Below, piece by piece: positions 1 through 7,700 of a stretch of DNA of 9,120 nucleotides (the stretch's first letter is position 1; every line of letters begins with the position of its first letter). The position numbers and the translations under genes are program-made. Source of the DNA: Tannerellaceae bacterium (GTDB taxonomy: Bacteria > Bacteroidota > Bacteroidia > Bacteroidales > Tannerellaceae); NCBI GenBank assembly GCA_031267775.1, contig JAIRYL010000144.1, positions 1 through 9,120 of the forward strand. The letters are read 5' to 3'. The notes under the pieces were generated by a model, which saw only the letters and a program-made list of their open reading frames with translations, had not been told where the DNA came from and did no database searches.

Positions 1-55
1 TCTCCATTCTGCCTTCTGCCTTTTTAATTCTCCATTCTCCATTCTCCATTCTCAA
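1..55. repeat. Heptamer-register tandem repeat, left end outside the window
   Basis: Read on the + strand, this stretch splits into consecutive 7-bp units with no slip in phase: (T)TCTCCA, TTCTGCC, TTCTGCC, TTTTTAA, TTCTCCA, TTCTCCA, TTCTCCA, TTCTCAA. Three unit types (TTCTCCA, TTCTGCC and an AT-rich one) therefore share one register over about 55 bp, and the array begins before base 1. It lies just downstream of the pbpC stop codon. On the minus strand the units read TGGAGAA and GGCAGAA. It codes for nothing visible and has no hairpin, so it is not an intrinsic terminator. Its function is unknown. Confidence 0.75.
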
Positions 56-73
56 TTTAATTGGCGCGCCTCC

Positions 74-2491
74 TTAGTTCCCCCGCTTCACTTCAAAGCT
101 GACAGTCTGCCTGTTCCCCCAACTGTCAATCAGGGTAAGGAGATGCTTTCCCGCGCCGGTCTGACAGGTCATCTGATGCTTGTCTTTTGTTTCGCCCAGG
201 TACTCGCCGTCTATATGCCAGTACAAAACGGCTTCGGCGCGCGCGTGCGCAGCCCTGAATACAAACCGTTCCAGTTCGCCGGTAAACCCTTTCGGCAGGT
301 AAAGCGTAGCATGATGTTCGGGGTAAATAATATCCACCTGTCCGGGCTGTTCCTGTTCGCATCCGGGCCTTACCGGCGGCAAGGGAAGATAATCTATATG
401 ATAATTCCTGTAATAATACGCCTGCGCAGGAGGGAGCACAAACCAGGGACGGGTTACAATCCGGTCTGCCGGCTCGCACGAAGCATTCACCCTGAACTGT
501 CCGTCGGGCGAAAGATGTACCAGCCGGTGATACGGGCAAACGTCCGAAACCAGTCCCTCGCGGGGGATATACAGCGTATCTGCCGGCTCGCATAGCGCCG
601 AAGCCCTGTGGCCGCTATGCCGGCAGATGGCCGCCCTCTCCAGTTCGTCGTAAGGCATATCAAACCAGGCGCCTCCCGGAAGCAGCGAGAAGATATCAAA
701 AAGCGCCGGCGCCGCATAACCTATGCCTGTCAGTCCCGGCCTTCCTTCGCCCGAAGCATTACCTGCCCATACGCCCACCACGTAGCCCGGCGTAAGTCCA
801 ATCGCCCAGGCGTCGCGTCCTCCGTAACTGGTGCCCGTTTTCCAGGCAATTCGTTTCATCGATTCAAACTGCTGCCAGTCGGCCTCCTCTTCGGGACGAT
901 TCAGCGCCGAGGTAGCCTCCAGCATAAACCAGATAGAAGCGGCCGACAGGGTAGCCTTGTCTTTCAGCCGCCTGTCCGCTACCGATTCGGCAGGAGGCGT
1001 CTCGTTTACCGCCGGATAAAGGCGCAGCGGATGAACGTCGGCCGGATCATACCGTCCGTCGTATCTCCCGTAATGCAAAAGCGTGCGCCCCATAGAGGCG
1101 TACATACCCGACAAATCCCAAAGCGTACCCTCGGCCCCGCCCAGTATAAGGGCAGCCCCGTAATGTTCTTCGCCGAAGCGGAGCGTTGTCATCCCCCATT
1201 GCTTGAGCAGGGTCATAAAGCGTCCGGCGTTATACCGCGAGAGCATCCTCACAAGCGGCACGTTCAGCGACCGTTCTATAGCCCGGTGCGCAGGTACGGC
1301 GCCATAAAAGGTCTTATTATAATTCTGCGGCATAAAACCGTTGATATTCAGCGGCACGTCAGGCGTCAGCATAGAAGGAAGGAGCATACCGTCGTGAAGC
1401 ATACCGGCATATAAAAAGGGCTTCAGGATGCTTCCCGTGCTGCGGGGCGAAACAATTACGTCTACGCTGCTTCCCTTCCGCTCGTCCATCCGGTAACTTA
1501 CATTTCCGGCATAAGCCAGTACTTCGCCCGTTTCCACATCGGCCACCAGCGCCGCCAGGTTGTATACATGATTGGCGCTATACTGCCGGGCGTAGCGGTT
1601 TACAATCTCCTGCGTTTGCTTTTGCAGGCGGTATCGTACAGACGAAACAAGCCTCCTCCCTTGACCCTCTGCAGCCAGCCTGTCCAGTAAATGAGGCGCC
1701 TCGTCGGGCAGCGGCAGGGGCGCGTCGGGCAGCGGTTCCAGGCAAGCCAGTTCGCACGTCGTGGCGTCAAGCGTTCCCTTTTTGCAGAGCGCATGCAGTA
1801 ACCGGTCGCGTTTCTTTTTCAGTTGCAGCCTGTTCCGTCCCGGATGTATCAGCGCCGGCGAATTGGGCAACACCGCCAGCGTAGCGCTCTCGGCCCACGA
1901 TAAGTTGAACGCGCTTCGGCCAAAATACCGCCAGGCAGCCGTCTCCACCCCTACCACATTCCCTCCAAACGGGGCATGCGAGGCATATAGGTTCAGGATT
2001 GTCTTTTTACTGTGAATGGATTCAAGGTAAAGCGCCCAGCATACTTCCACTATTTTCTCGTAAAGATTCCTGCGGCGGTTACCCCTGGCTATACGGGCTA
2101 ACTGCATGGCGATAGTACTGCCTCCGCTTACCGCCTTCCGGTTTTTGATATTTAAACAGACGGCGCGCAGGATAGCCGCCGGGTCTACGCCGGGATGATA
2201 AAAGAAGCGTTTGTCTTCGTAAGCAGTCAGACAGGCGATAAATTTAGCCGGCAACGAATCGGCAGGCGGAAAGCGCCATTGTTCGTCGGGAGCGATACGG
2301 GCCCCCAGCAATTCATCGTCCCAAGAATATAATAATGTAGCGTAAGAGACCGGAAACAGTTTATCGGGCACAACCAGAAACATAACAAACCACATGAACG
2401 GAAAAAAGAGCGCCAGAAGAAACGCCAGCCGGTATTTCTTCAAAAAAGCGTAACAGCGATTCTCTTTTATGTTTTGAAATTTATTTATCAT
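74..2491 (-). CDS. pbpC: Penicillin-binding protein 1C (bifunctional glycosyltransferase/transpeptidase)
   Basis: This class A penicillin-binding protein polymerises lipid II glycan strands and crosslinks their peptides at the outer face of the inner membrane. The 805-residue protein has a basic cytoplasmic start, one membrane anchor (about 22-42), and a GT51 glycosyltransferase domain with EDKRFFYHPG (catalytic Glu92) and GGSTIAMQLAR (123-133). The transpeptidase domain has SxxK at S354-K357, SLN at 408-410 and KTGTS at 551-555. A cysteine-bearing stretch typical of PBP1C (C623, C634, C652 in CPYH) follows, then the C-terminal BiPBP_C-type domain (about 718-802). All catalytic motifs are intact and the length is normal. 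AGGAG directly abuts the ATG, too close for a standard Shine-Dalgarno; no other Met occurs before residue 33, so this start is the best choice. pbpC often sits beside an alpha-2-macroglobulin gene; any such partner would lie left of base 1. G+C is visibly higher than in the other genes. Confidence 0.95.
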   Translation of the reverse strand: MINKFQNIKENRCYAFLKKYRLAFLLALFFPFMWFVMFLVVPDKLFPVSYATLLYSWDDELLGARIAPDEQWRFPPADSLPAKFIACLTAYEDKRFFYHPGVDPAAILRAVCLNIKNRKAVSGGSTIAMQLARIARGNRRRNLYEKIVEVCWALYLESIHSKKTILNLYASHAPFGGNVVGVETAAWRYFGRSAFNLSWAESATLAVLPNSPALIHPGRNRLQLKKKRDRLLHALCKKGTLDATTCELACLEPLPDAPLPLPDEAPHLLDRLAAEGQGRRLVSSVRYRLQKQTQEIVNRYARQYSANHVYNLAALVADVETGEVLAYAGNVSYRMDERKGSSVDVIVSPRSTGSILKPFLYAGMLHDGMLLPSMLTPDVPLNINGFMPQNYNKTFYGAVPAHRAIERSLNVPLVRMLSRYNAGRFMTLLKQWGMTTLRFGEEHYGAALILGGAEGTLWDLSGMYASMGRTLLHYGRYDGRYDPADVHPLRLYPAVNETPPAESVADRRLKDKATLSAASIWFMLEATSALNRPEEEADWQQFESMKRIAWKTGTSYGGRDAWAIGLTPGYVVGVWAGNASGEGRPGLTGIGYAAPALFDIFSLLPGGAWFDMPYDELERAAICRHSGHRASALCEPADTLYIPREGLVSDVCPYHRLVHLSPDGQFRVNASCEPADRIVTRPWFVLPPAQAYYYRNYHIDYLPLPPVRPGCEQEQPGQVDIIYPEHHATLYLPKGFTGELERFVFRAAHARAEAVLYWHIDGEYLGETKDKHQMTCQTGAGKHLLTLIDSWGNRQTVSFEVKRGN

Positions 2492-2541
2492 CTCCTGGAT
2501 GGTTTAGTTTCCGGATAAAAAGCGCAATTCAGCAATTGTTT

Positions 2542-2838
2542 TCAGACGGCGTATATCTTATCGCAATGGATTCTGTATACATATACCGTATTACCGGCAA
2601 AGACATTTTTTGTGATATCCAGTTGGCTTATCTTGTGGAATAAGCCGGATAATCCGTTTAATTCAGCAAGCCGACCCGGTTCATTAACAGGAATCAGGAG
2701 GCCGTCGTAAAATTCCGTTCCGGCTATTTCGCCATATAACGGAAAAATGCCATTAAATATACCATCATCATCTAATTCAATGTAACTCATTTTATATACC
2801 CGACGCCAATATATATAATGAGCAGCTATCCGGCGCAT
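2542..2838 (-). CDS. Small hypothetical protein, unrecognised
   Basis: I do not recognise this 98-residue protein. The ATG lies 6 bp after the stop codon of the DUF4296 lipoprotein gene, which suggests the last position of the same transcript, and pbpC starts 50 bp further on. There is no signal peptide, membrane segment or cysteine motif. From residue 17 (MSYIELDDDGIF) the protein looks like a compact acidic alpha/beta domain. The first 16 residues are basic and aromatic (MRRIAAHYIYWRR) and look less like a real N terminus. The start may therefore be the ATG at 2788-2790, preceded by AT-rich TATATAAA, giving 82 residues. Neither start has a Shine-Dalgarno, which is normal in Bacteroidetes. 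That it is a gene is likely but not certain; its function is unknown. Confidence 0.6.
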   Translation of the reverse strand: MRRIAAHYIYWRRVYKMSYIELDDDGIFNGIFPLYGEIAGTEFYDGLLIPVNEPGRLAELNGLSGLFHKISQLDITKNVFAGNTVYVYRIHCDKIYAV

Positions 2839-2844
2839 ATCCAG

Positions 2845-3630
2845 TTAATTTGTAGAATCTGTTAGACTTGACATAGCCGGCGAACCGTAATTATATTTCA
2901 TCAGGCTCAGGCTATCTACATATATCTTATAATAATTTTTATCTGTATTATCCATGCGTATATATCCATATACACGCTTGATTTGTTTGGTGGGCAGGCC
3001 TTTAAGAATCACCTTGTGATAACCGTCTTTTGTTATCTTTTTATTTATATACAAAACCGTATCATTTTGACTGATAGCCATTCGTATTTCCGGAAAATAA
3101 CGCGTTTTATCCGTCAACCCCCACACGCGCATACCTAACACAAAAGAACTGCCCGACGAATAGACTCTATCCGGTTGAATATCGAATGTTACCCCATTAA
3201 ACAAAGCGGCAGGATAAAGAACTAAAAAATCTCTGCGAGGCCATATATTTATGGAGTCTTGATTTGTATTCGGAGCCGCGCTGGCCTGCACGTCTCCCAT
3301 ATCCCGGATACGGATATTTATATCAGCCAAAGCCATATCGAGCACATTCATATAAATATCCATATTCTTGCTATACCACACCAACGAACTGTCGTATACG
3401 GCTTCAGTAATATTATATTTCCGAAAGACAGATTGAAATATGGCCGCTTTTCGCACCGTATCGGAATAAGCTACCCTGCTTGTTTCAATCAATGACTCTG
3501 CCAGATATACATCAATCAGTATGTCTTGCATTTTCTTTTCCGGCAGAATACCATCCGGAACTTTGCTGCAAGCCATCAGCAATATTGTTACTACCCAAAT
3601 AAGACCGTATTTATACAGGTTCTTCCGCAT
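2845..3630 (-). CDS. DUF4296 domain-containing lipoprotein
   Basis: This is a predicted envelope lipoprotein of 261 residues. It has a positively charged start (MRKNLYKYG), a hydrophobic core and a lipobox LMAC with lipidated Cys21. A DUF4296 domain follows at about residues 27-115. It begins with the characteristic GILPEKKMQDILIDVYLAESLIE-type segment and is rich in predicted helix. The remaining part (about 120-250) is beta-rich and I cannot assign it to a family; it carries a polar tail ending SLTDSTN. DUF4296 proteins are widespread in Bacteroidetes and their role is not established. Ser22-Lys23 after the lipidated Cys does not give an obvious acidic surface-export signal, so periplasm-facing placement is a guess. 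The start codon lies inside the end of lspA (20-bp overlap), implying translational coupling to the gene for the peptidase that should process it. Confidence 0.88.
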   Translation of the reverse strand: MRKNLYKYGLIWVVTILLMACSKVPDGILPEKKMQDILIDVYLAESLIETSRVAYSDTVRKAAIFQSVFRKYNITEAVYDSSLVWYSKNMDIYMNVLDMALADINIRIRDMGDVQASAAPNTNQDSINIWPRRDFLVLYPAALFNGVTFDIQPDRVYSSGSSFVLGMRVWGLTDKTRYFPEIRMAISQNDTVLYINKKITKDGYHKVILKGLPTKQIKRVYGYIRMDNTDKNYYKIYVDSLSLMKYNYGSPAMSSLTDSTN

Positions 3631-4261
3631 GCTCTTTTTCTTTATGCTTCTCTTCTTTGGAAAGACTTTTAGATAATGTATGGCGATAAAAGATAAACAA
3701 CATAAAGACTCCTACACAAATAGCCGAATCGGCAATATTAAAAATCGGACGGAAAAAAATAAAATCCTTACCTCCCCAGACAGGAATCCAATCGGGCAGC
3801 GCCGTTTCAATTAGGGGGAAATAAAACATATCTACCACTTTTCCATGCAACCAGGTAGCGTATCCTCCGCCTTCCGGCATAAAAACAGCTACTTGTCCAA
3901 AACTATGGTCAAATAGGATACCGTAAAAGATCGAGTCGATAATATTTCCTGTCGCGCCGGCAAAAATCAACGAGATACATACAATAAACCCAACGTTCAA
4001 ATTCTCTTTTACAACCTTATAAAGATAATATCCGATAAACCCTACCGCTATAATACGAAAAACAGACAAGAATAATTTACCAAAGACTTCAATACCAAAT
4101 GCCATTCCCGGATTCTCGGTAAAATAAATATAAAACCATGAAGTAATCTGATAGCTGTCATGAAGTTGCATGTGGGTTTTCACCCATATTTTCAGCGTCT
4201 GGTCAAGAATAAGGAGCAGCATTATAACCAATACTGCTCCCCAACCTTTTGGAAATTTCAT
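3611..4261 (-). CDS. lspA: Lipoprotein signal peptidase (signal peptidase II)
   Basis: LspA is the inner-membrane aspartyl protease that cuts signal peptides from prolipoproteins after the lipobox Cys is diacylated. The 216-residue protein has four predicted membrane segments (about 8-26, 63-81, 89-106 and 174-192). Conserved features are D20 in LDQTLK, TENPGMAFG (48-56), GATGNIID (102-109), KVVDMF with catalytic D144, and FNIADSAI with catalytic D178. Compared with E. coli LspA, the stretches between D109 and D144 and between D144 and D178 are longer, by roughly 26 and 16 residues. They form a large extracytoplasmic region, which I recall as usual in Bacteroidetes homologues. The usual Arg of the GNxxDR motif is Ser110. 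The last 20 residues are a charged Lys/Glu tail. The ATG immediately follows the TAA of the DksA-like gene, and the 3' end overlaps the lipoprotein gene. Confidence 0.95.
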   Translation of the reverse strand: MKFPKGWGAVLVIMLLLILDQTLKIWVKTHMQLHDSYQITSWFYIYFTENPGMAFGIEVFGKLFLSVFRIIAVGFIGYYLYKVVKENLNVGFIVCISLIFAGATGNIIDSIFYGILFDHSFGQVAVFMPEGGGYATWLHGKVVDMFYFPLIETALPDWIPVWGGKDFIFFRPIFNIADSAICVGVFMLFIFYRHTLSKSLSKEEKHKEKEHAEEPV

Positions 4262-4642
4262 TTATTTAGCGCCTCCCTGTTTAGCTTCAATACTTAATGT
4301 TGCATGAGGTACGGCGCGAAGCCTTTCTTTTGGTATCAATTTGCCTGTTTCGCGACAAATACCGTATGTTTTATTTTCTATACGAATCAGCGCTCCCTGC
4401 AAATTCTGTATAAACTTCATCTGGCGTTGAGCCAAACGGCCGGCTTCTTCTTTCGACAAAGTAGCAGCGCCTTCTTCCAATACTTTAAACGTAGGAGAGG
4501 TGTCGGATACATCGTTTCCATCGGAATTAGTAACGCCTGATTTCAACAAGTCATAGTCTTTTTTAGCTTTCTCCAGCTTCTCCATTATTATGGCGCGAAA
4601 CTCCTCGAGTTCCGCATCCGCAGATTTTGTTTTTTCTGCCAT
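4262..4642 (-). CDS. DksA/TraR-family RNA polymerase-binding protein with degenerate zinc finger
   Basis: This 126-residue protein belongs to the DksA/TraR family, whose members enter the RNA polymerase secondary channel and alter initiation, often together with ppGpp. Residues 10-90 form the helical/coiled-coil part; D44-x-x-D47-x-S49 resembles the DxxDxA tip of E. coli DksA. The C-terminal globular part carries the family signature YGICRETGKLIPKERLRA (93-110) and PHATLSIEA (112-120). Of the four zinc-ligand positions only Cys96 remains; the others are Thr99, Ser117 and Ala120, so a zinc site is unlikely. As I recall, Bacteroidetes homologues share this cysteine loss, and the fold is probably kept without metal. 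It is shorter than E. coli DksA (151 residues). It is the first gene of a tight cluster, its stop codon abuts the lspA start, and it follows a strong Bacteroidetes-type promoter. Confidence 0.88.
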   Translation of the reverse strand: MAEKTKSADAELEEFRAIIMEKLEKAKKDYDLLKSGVTNSDGNDVSDTSPTFKVLEEGAATLSKEEAGRLAQRQMKFIQNLQGALIRIENKTYGICRETGKLIPKERLRAVPHATLSIEAKQGGAK

Positions 4643-4700
4643 GATTCAATAAATTTGTTTTTGCATTAATTTTAATTAAAGCTCGCTATTTTAAACATTC

Positions 4701-4731
4701 CAAATATACATATTATTATTTACGATACAAG
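4701..4731 (-). promoter_or_regulatory. Predicted Bacteroidetes-type promoter for the dksA-like/lspA/lipoprotein operon
   Basis: On the minus strand the -7 element TATATTTG (4701-4708) is a perfect TAnnTTTG. A near-match -33 element, CTTG (consensus TTTG; 4728-4731), lies 19 bp upstream of it. Transcription would begin near 4694-4697, leaving a leader of about 50 nt before the ATG at 4642. The leader contains an all-AT inverted repeat, TTAATT-TT-AATTAA (4666-4679), too AT-rich to read as an operator with confidence. I see no terminator hairpin after the ileS stop codon, so read-through from ileS is also possible. Confidence 0.65.
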
Positions 4732-4746
4732 AATTAGTCTTTCTTT

Positions 4747-7700
4747 TTAATACATTCTATCGATACGGATAGATAAACTGAAGTCGTCAAACTCCAGCGC
4801 GGTAGCATCGCTCAGAATATCTACTATCTTCAATGATACGGCCAGTATCTGATTCTTTATATAATCATGATAATCCTTTATTACTTCATCCATTTGAGGG
4901 GTCGACAATACATGTATCTTTATCTTATCAGTTATATCCAAGCCGCTGCTTTTACGAAGATTTTGGATACGGTTTACCAGCTCGCGCGCCAACCCTTCTT
5001 TACGGAGCTCGTCTGTAACGGTAATATCCAGCGCTACGGTAAGCTTTCCTTCATTAGCTACCAACCAGTCGGGAATATCTTCCGAGATAACTTCTACATC
5101 CGACAGTTCCACCACGGCTTCCCGTCCATCTATATGACAGGTAAATGTACCCGTTGATTCAAAAGCGATGATATCATCCCGACTCATATTTTGAATAATA
5201 GCAGCTAACTGCTTCATGATCTTTCCATAACGAGGGCCTAACTTCTTAAAGTCCGGCTTTACTTTCTTCACTAAAATACCTGCAGAATTATCTACAAATT
5301 TCATTTCCTTTACGTTCACTTCATTCAGAATAAGATTCTTAACAGCTTCCAGCGCGTCTTGCTGACGAGCGTCCAGTACCGGAATCATAATAGTTTGAAG
5401 CGGTTGCCTGACTTTGATATTTACCTTTCTTCGAAGCGCAAGCGTCATAGAGGATACATCCTGCGCTATTTTCATTCGTTCTTCCAGGTCTTTATCAATG
5501 AATGCTTCATTAAATACGGGGAAGTTTGATAAATGAACAGATTCAACCTTTTCACGTCCTGTTACAGCAGTCAAATCCATAAATAATTGATCTGCATAAA
5601 AAGGCGCTATCGGAGCCATCAGTTTGTCAACAGTTTCCAAACATGTATATAAAGTCTGATAGGCCGACAGCTTATCTGTGGTCATTCCTCCACCCCAGAA
5701 ACGACGCCGGTTCAAACGAACATACCAATTGCTCAGGTTATCATTTACAAATTCAGAGATAGCACGCCCGGCACGGGTAGGTTCATAATTTTCTAATTGA
5801 ACGTCTACTTCTTTGATAAGCGAATTCAACAAAGAAAGAATCCACCTGTCTATTTCCGGGCGTTCTTCATGAAGAATATCCGGCTCTGAATAATCAAAAC
5901 CATCTACATTTGCATACAATGCAAAGAAGGAATACGTATTATAGAGCGTTCCGAAGAACTTACGACGCACTTCATCCAATCCTTCCGAATCAAACTTCAG
6001 GTTATCCCATGGAGATGCATTGGTTATCATATACCAGCGCAATGGATCGGAACCATACTGTTCTATCGTTTCAAAAGGATCAACGCCATTACCCAGTCGT
6101 TTTGACATCTTGTTCCCGTTTTTATCCAACACCAAACCATTTGAAACAACCGTCTTAAACGAAACCGTATCAAATACCATAGTAGAGATAGCATGAAGCG
6201 TAAAGAACCAGCCTCGCGTTTGGTCTACCCCTTCCGCTATAAAATCGGCAGGGAAAACAATACCTTCGTCCAGACATTCTTTATTCTCGAACGGATAATG
6301 TATCTGGGCATACGGCATAGCGCCCGAATCGAACCAAACGTCTATCAGGTCTGCTTCCCGTTTCATTGGTTTTCTACTTTTCGAAATAAGGATTATCTCA
6401 TCTACATACGGACGATGCAGGTCTATCCTGTCATAATTTTCTTGCGTATAAATACCCGGCTTGAAGTTTTTAAACGGATTTTTTTCCATCAAACCGGCTT
6501 TTATAGATTTCTCTATTTCAGCATACAGTTCTTCAACCGAACCAATACAAATTTCTTCGTCGCCTTCCTCTGTACGCCAGATTGGTAAAGGAGTTCCCCA
6601 GTAACGGCTGCGACTTAAATTCCAGTCTTGCAAATTTTCAAGCCATTTGCCAAAACGGCCGGTTCCTGTACTTTGAGGCTTCCAGTTGATTGTATTGTTC
6701 AATTCGATTAAACGGTTGCGATGAGCTGTTGTCCGGATAAACCAACTGTCTAACGGATAATATAATATCGGTTTGTCTGTACGCCAGCAATGCGGATAAT
6801 TGTGTACTTTTTTCTCGATACGGAATACGCGATTTTGGGCTTTCAGCATCATACAGATACTGACGTCCAATGTTTCATCGCTGTCGGATAAGCTCGGATC
6901 ATAAGCATTCTTTACAAAGCGTCCGGCAAACGGGTCATAGTCTGCCGCATTCATATAATTTTGAACAAATTCCGGGTCTAAATCTTCCAACAGATAATAT
7001 TTCCCTGTCGTATCGACAATCGGACGTTTGTTGCCCTCCTTATCAATTAACATCAAAGGCGGTACGCCGTTGGCCTTTCCTGCTTTATCGTCGTCTGCGC
7101 CAAACGTAGGAGCGATATGAACGATACCGGTACCTTCTTCCGTAGTTACAAAGTCTCCTGATATCACGCGAAATGCGCCTTCTCCCGGATTTACCCATTG
7201 GATTAGCTGTTCATAGTTGATACCAACCAAGTCTGAACCTTTCCATTCGGAAACTACTTTATATGGAATCTGTTTATCGCCTTGTTTATAATCAGATAAA
7301 GCTAATCCGGCTGCTTTCGGGTTAAAATAAGCCGGCATTAAATCTTTGGCTAAGATTACTGTAACCGGGTAGCTGGTGTAAGGATTAAACGTTTGTACGG
7401 TAACGTATGTGATAGCAGACCCCACGCAAAGCGCCGTATTGGAAGACAATGTCCACGGAGTAGTTGTCCAGGCCAGGAAGAAGGCGTCGCCATGTCCGGT
7501 CATGTCCGGTTTCGGATCAATTATTTTAAACTGAGCCGTGCATGTTGTATCTTTTACATCCTTGTATGTACCCGGCTGATTCAATTCGTGCGTGCTCAGG
7601 CCGGTACCTGCGGCGGGAGAATAAGGCTGAATCGTATAGCCTTTATACAACAGGCCTTTCTTATACAACTCTTTAAGTAGAAACCAAAGTGTTTCAATAT

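Noticed and set aside
63..70. GGCGCGCC palindrome just after the pbpC stop codon
   Set aside because: It is an 8-bp palindrome with no loop and no T run; without other context it is no more than a chance G+C-rich octamer.
143..595. A 150-codon + strand frame, and a minus-strand frame at 126-593, opposite or within the pbpC 3' part
   Set aside because: Both are shadows of the C-terminal PBP1C coding sequence, with Arg-rich low-plausibility products and no start context.
608..1414. A 268-codon open frame on the + strand opposite pbpC
   Set aside because: It lies entirely inside a well-supported pbpC gene, its product is rich in Arg/His/Pro with no recognisable domain, and the high G+C of pbpC explains long stop-free antisense frames.
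2518..2536. A possible terminator between the small unknown gene and pbpC (CAATT-GCTG-AATTG followed by CGCTTTTT on the minus strand)
   Set aside because: The stem is only 5 bp and mostly A/T, and the T run is offset by several bases; too weak to call a terminator.
6193..6588. A 131-codon + strand frame opposite ileS
   Set aside because: The overlapping minus-strand frame encodes conserved IleRS motifs over this stretch; the + frame has no family signature.
7491..7510. The 10-bp tandem repeat in ileS as a sign of a frameshift or pseudogene
   Set aside because: The reading frame is open over all 1140 codons with conserved motifs on both sides, so the gene is intact.
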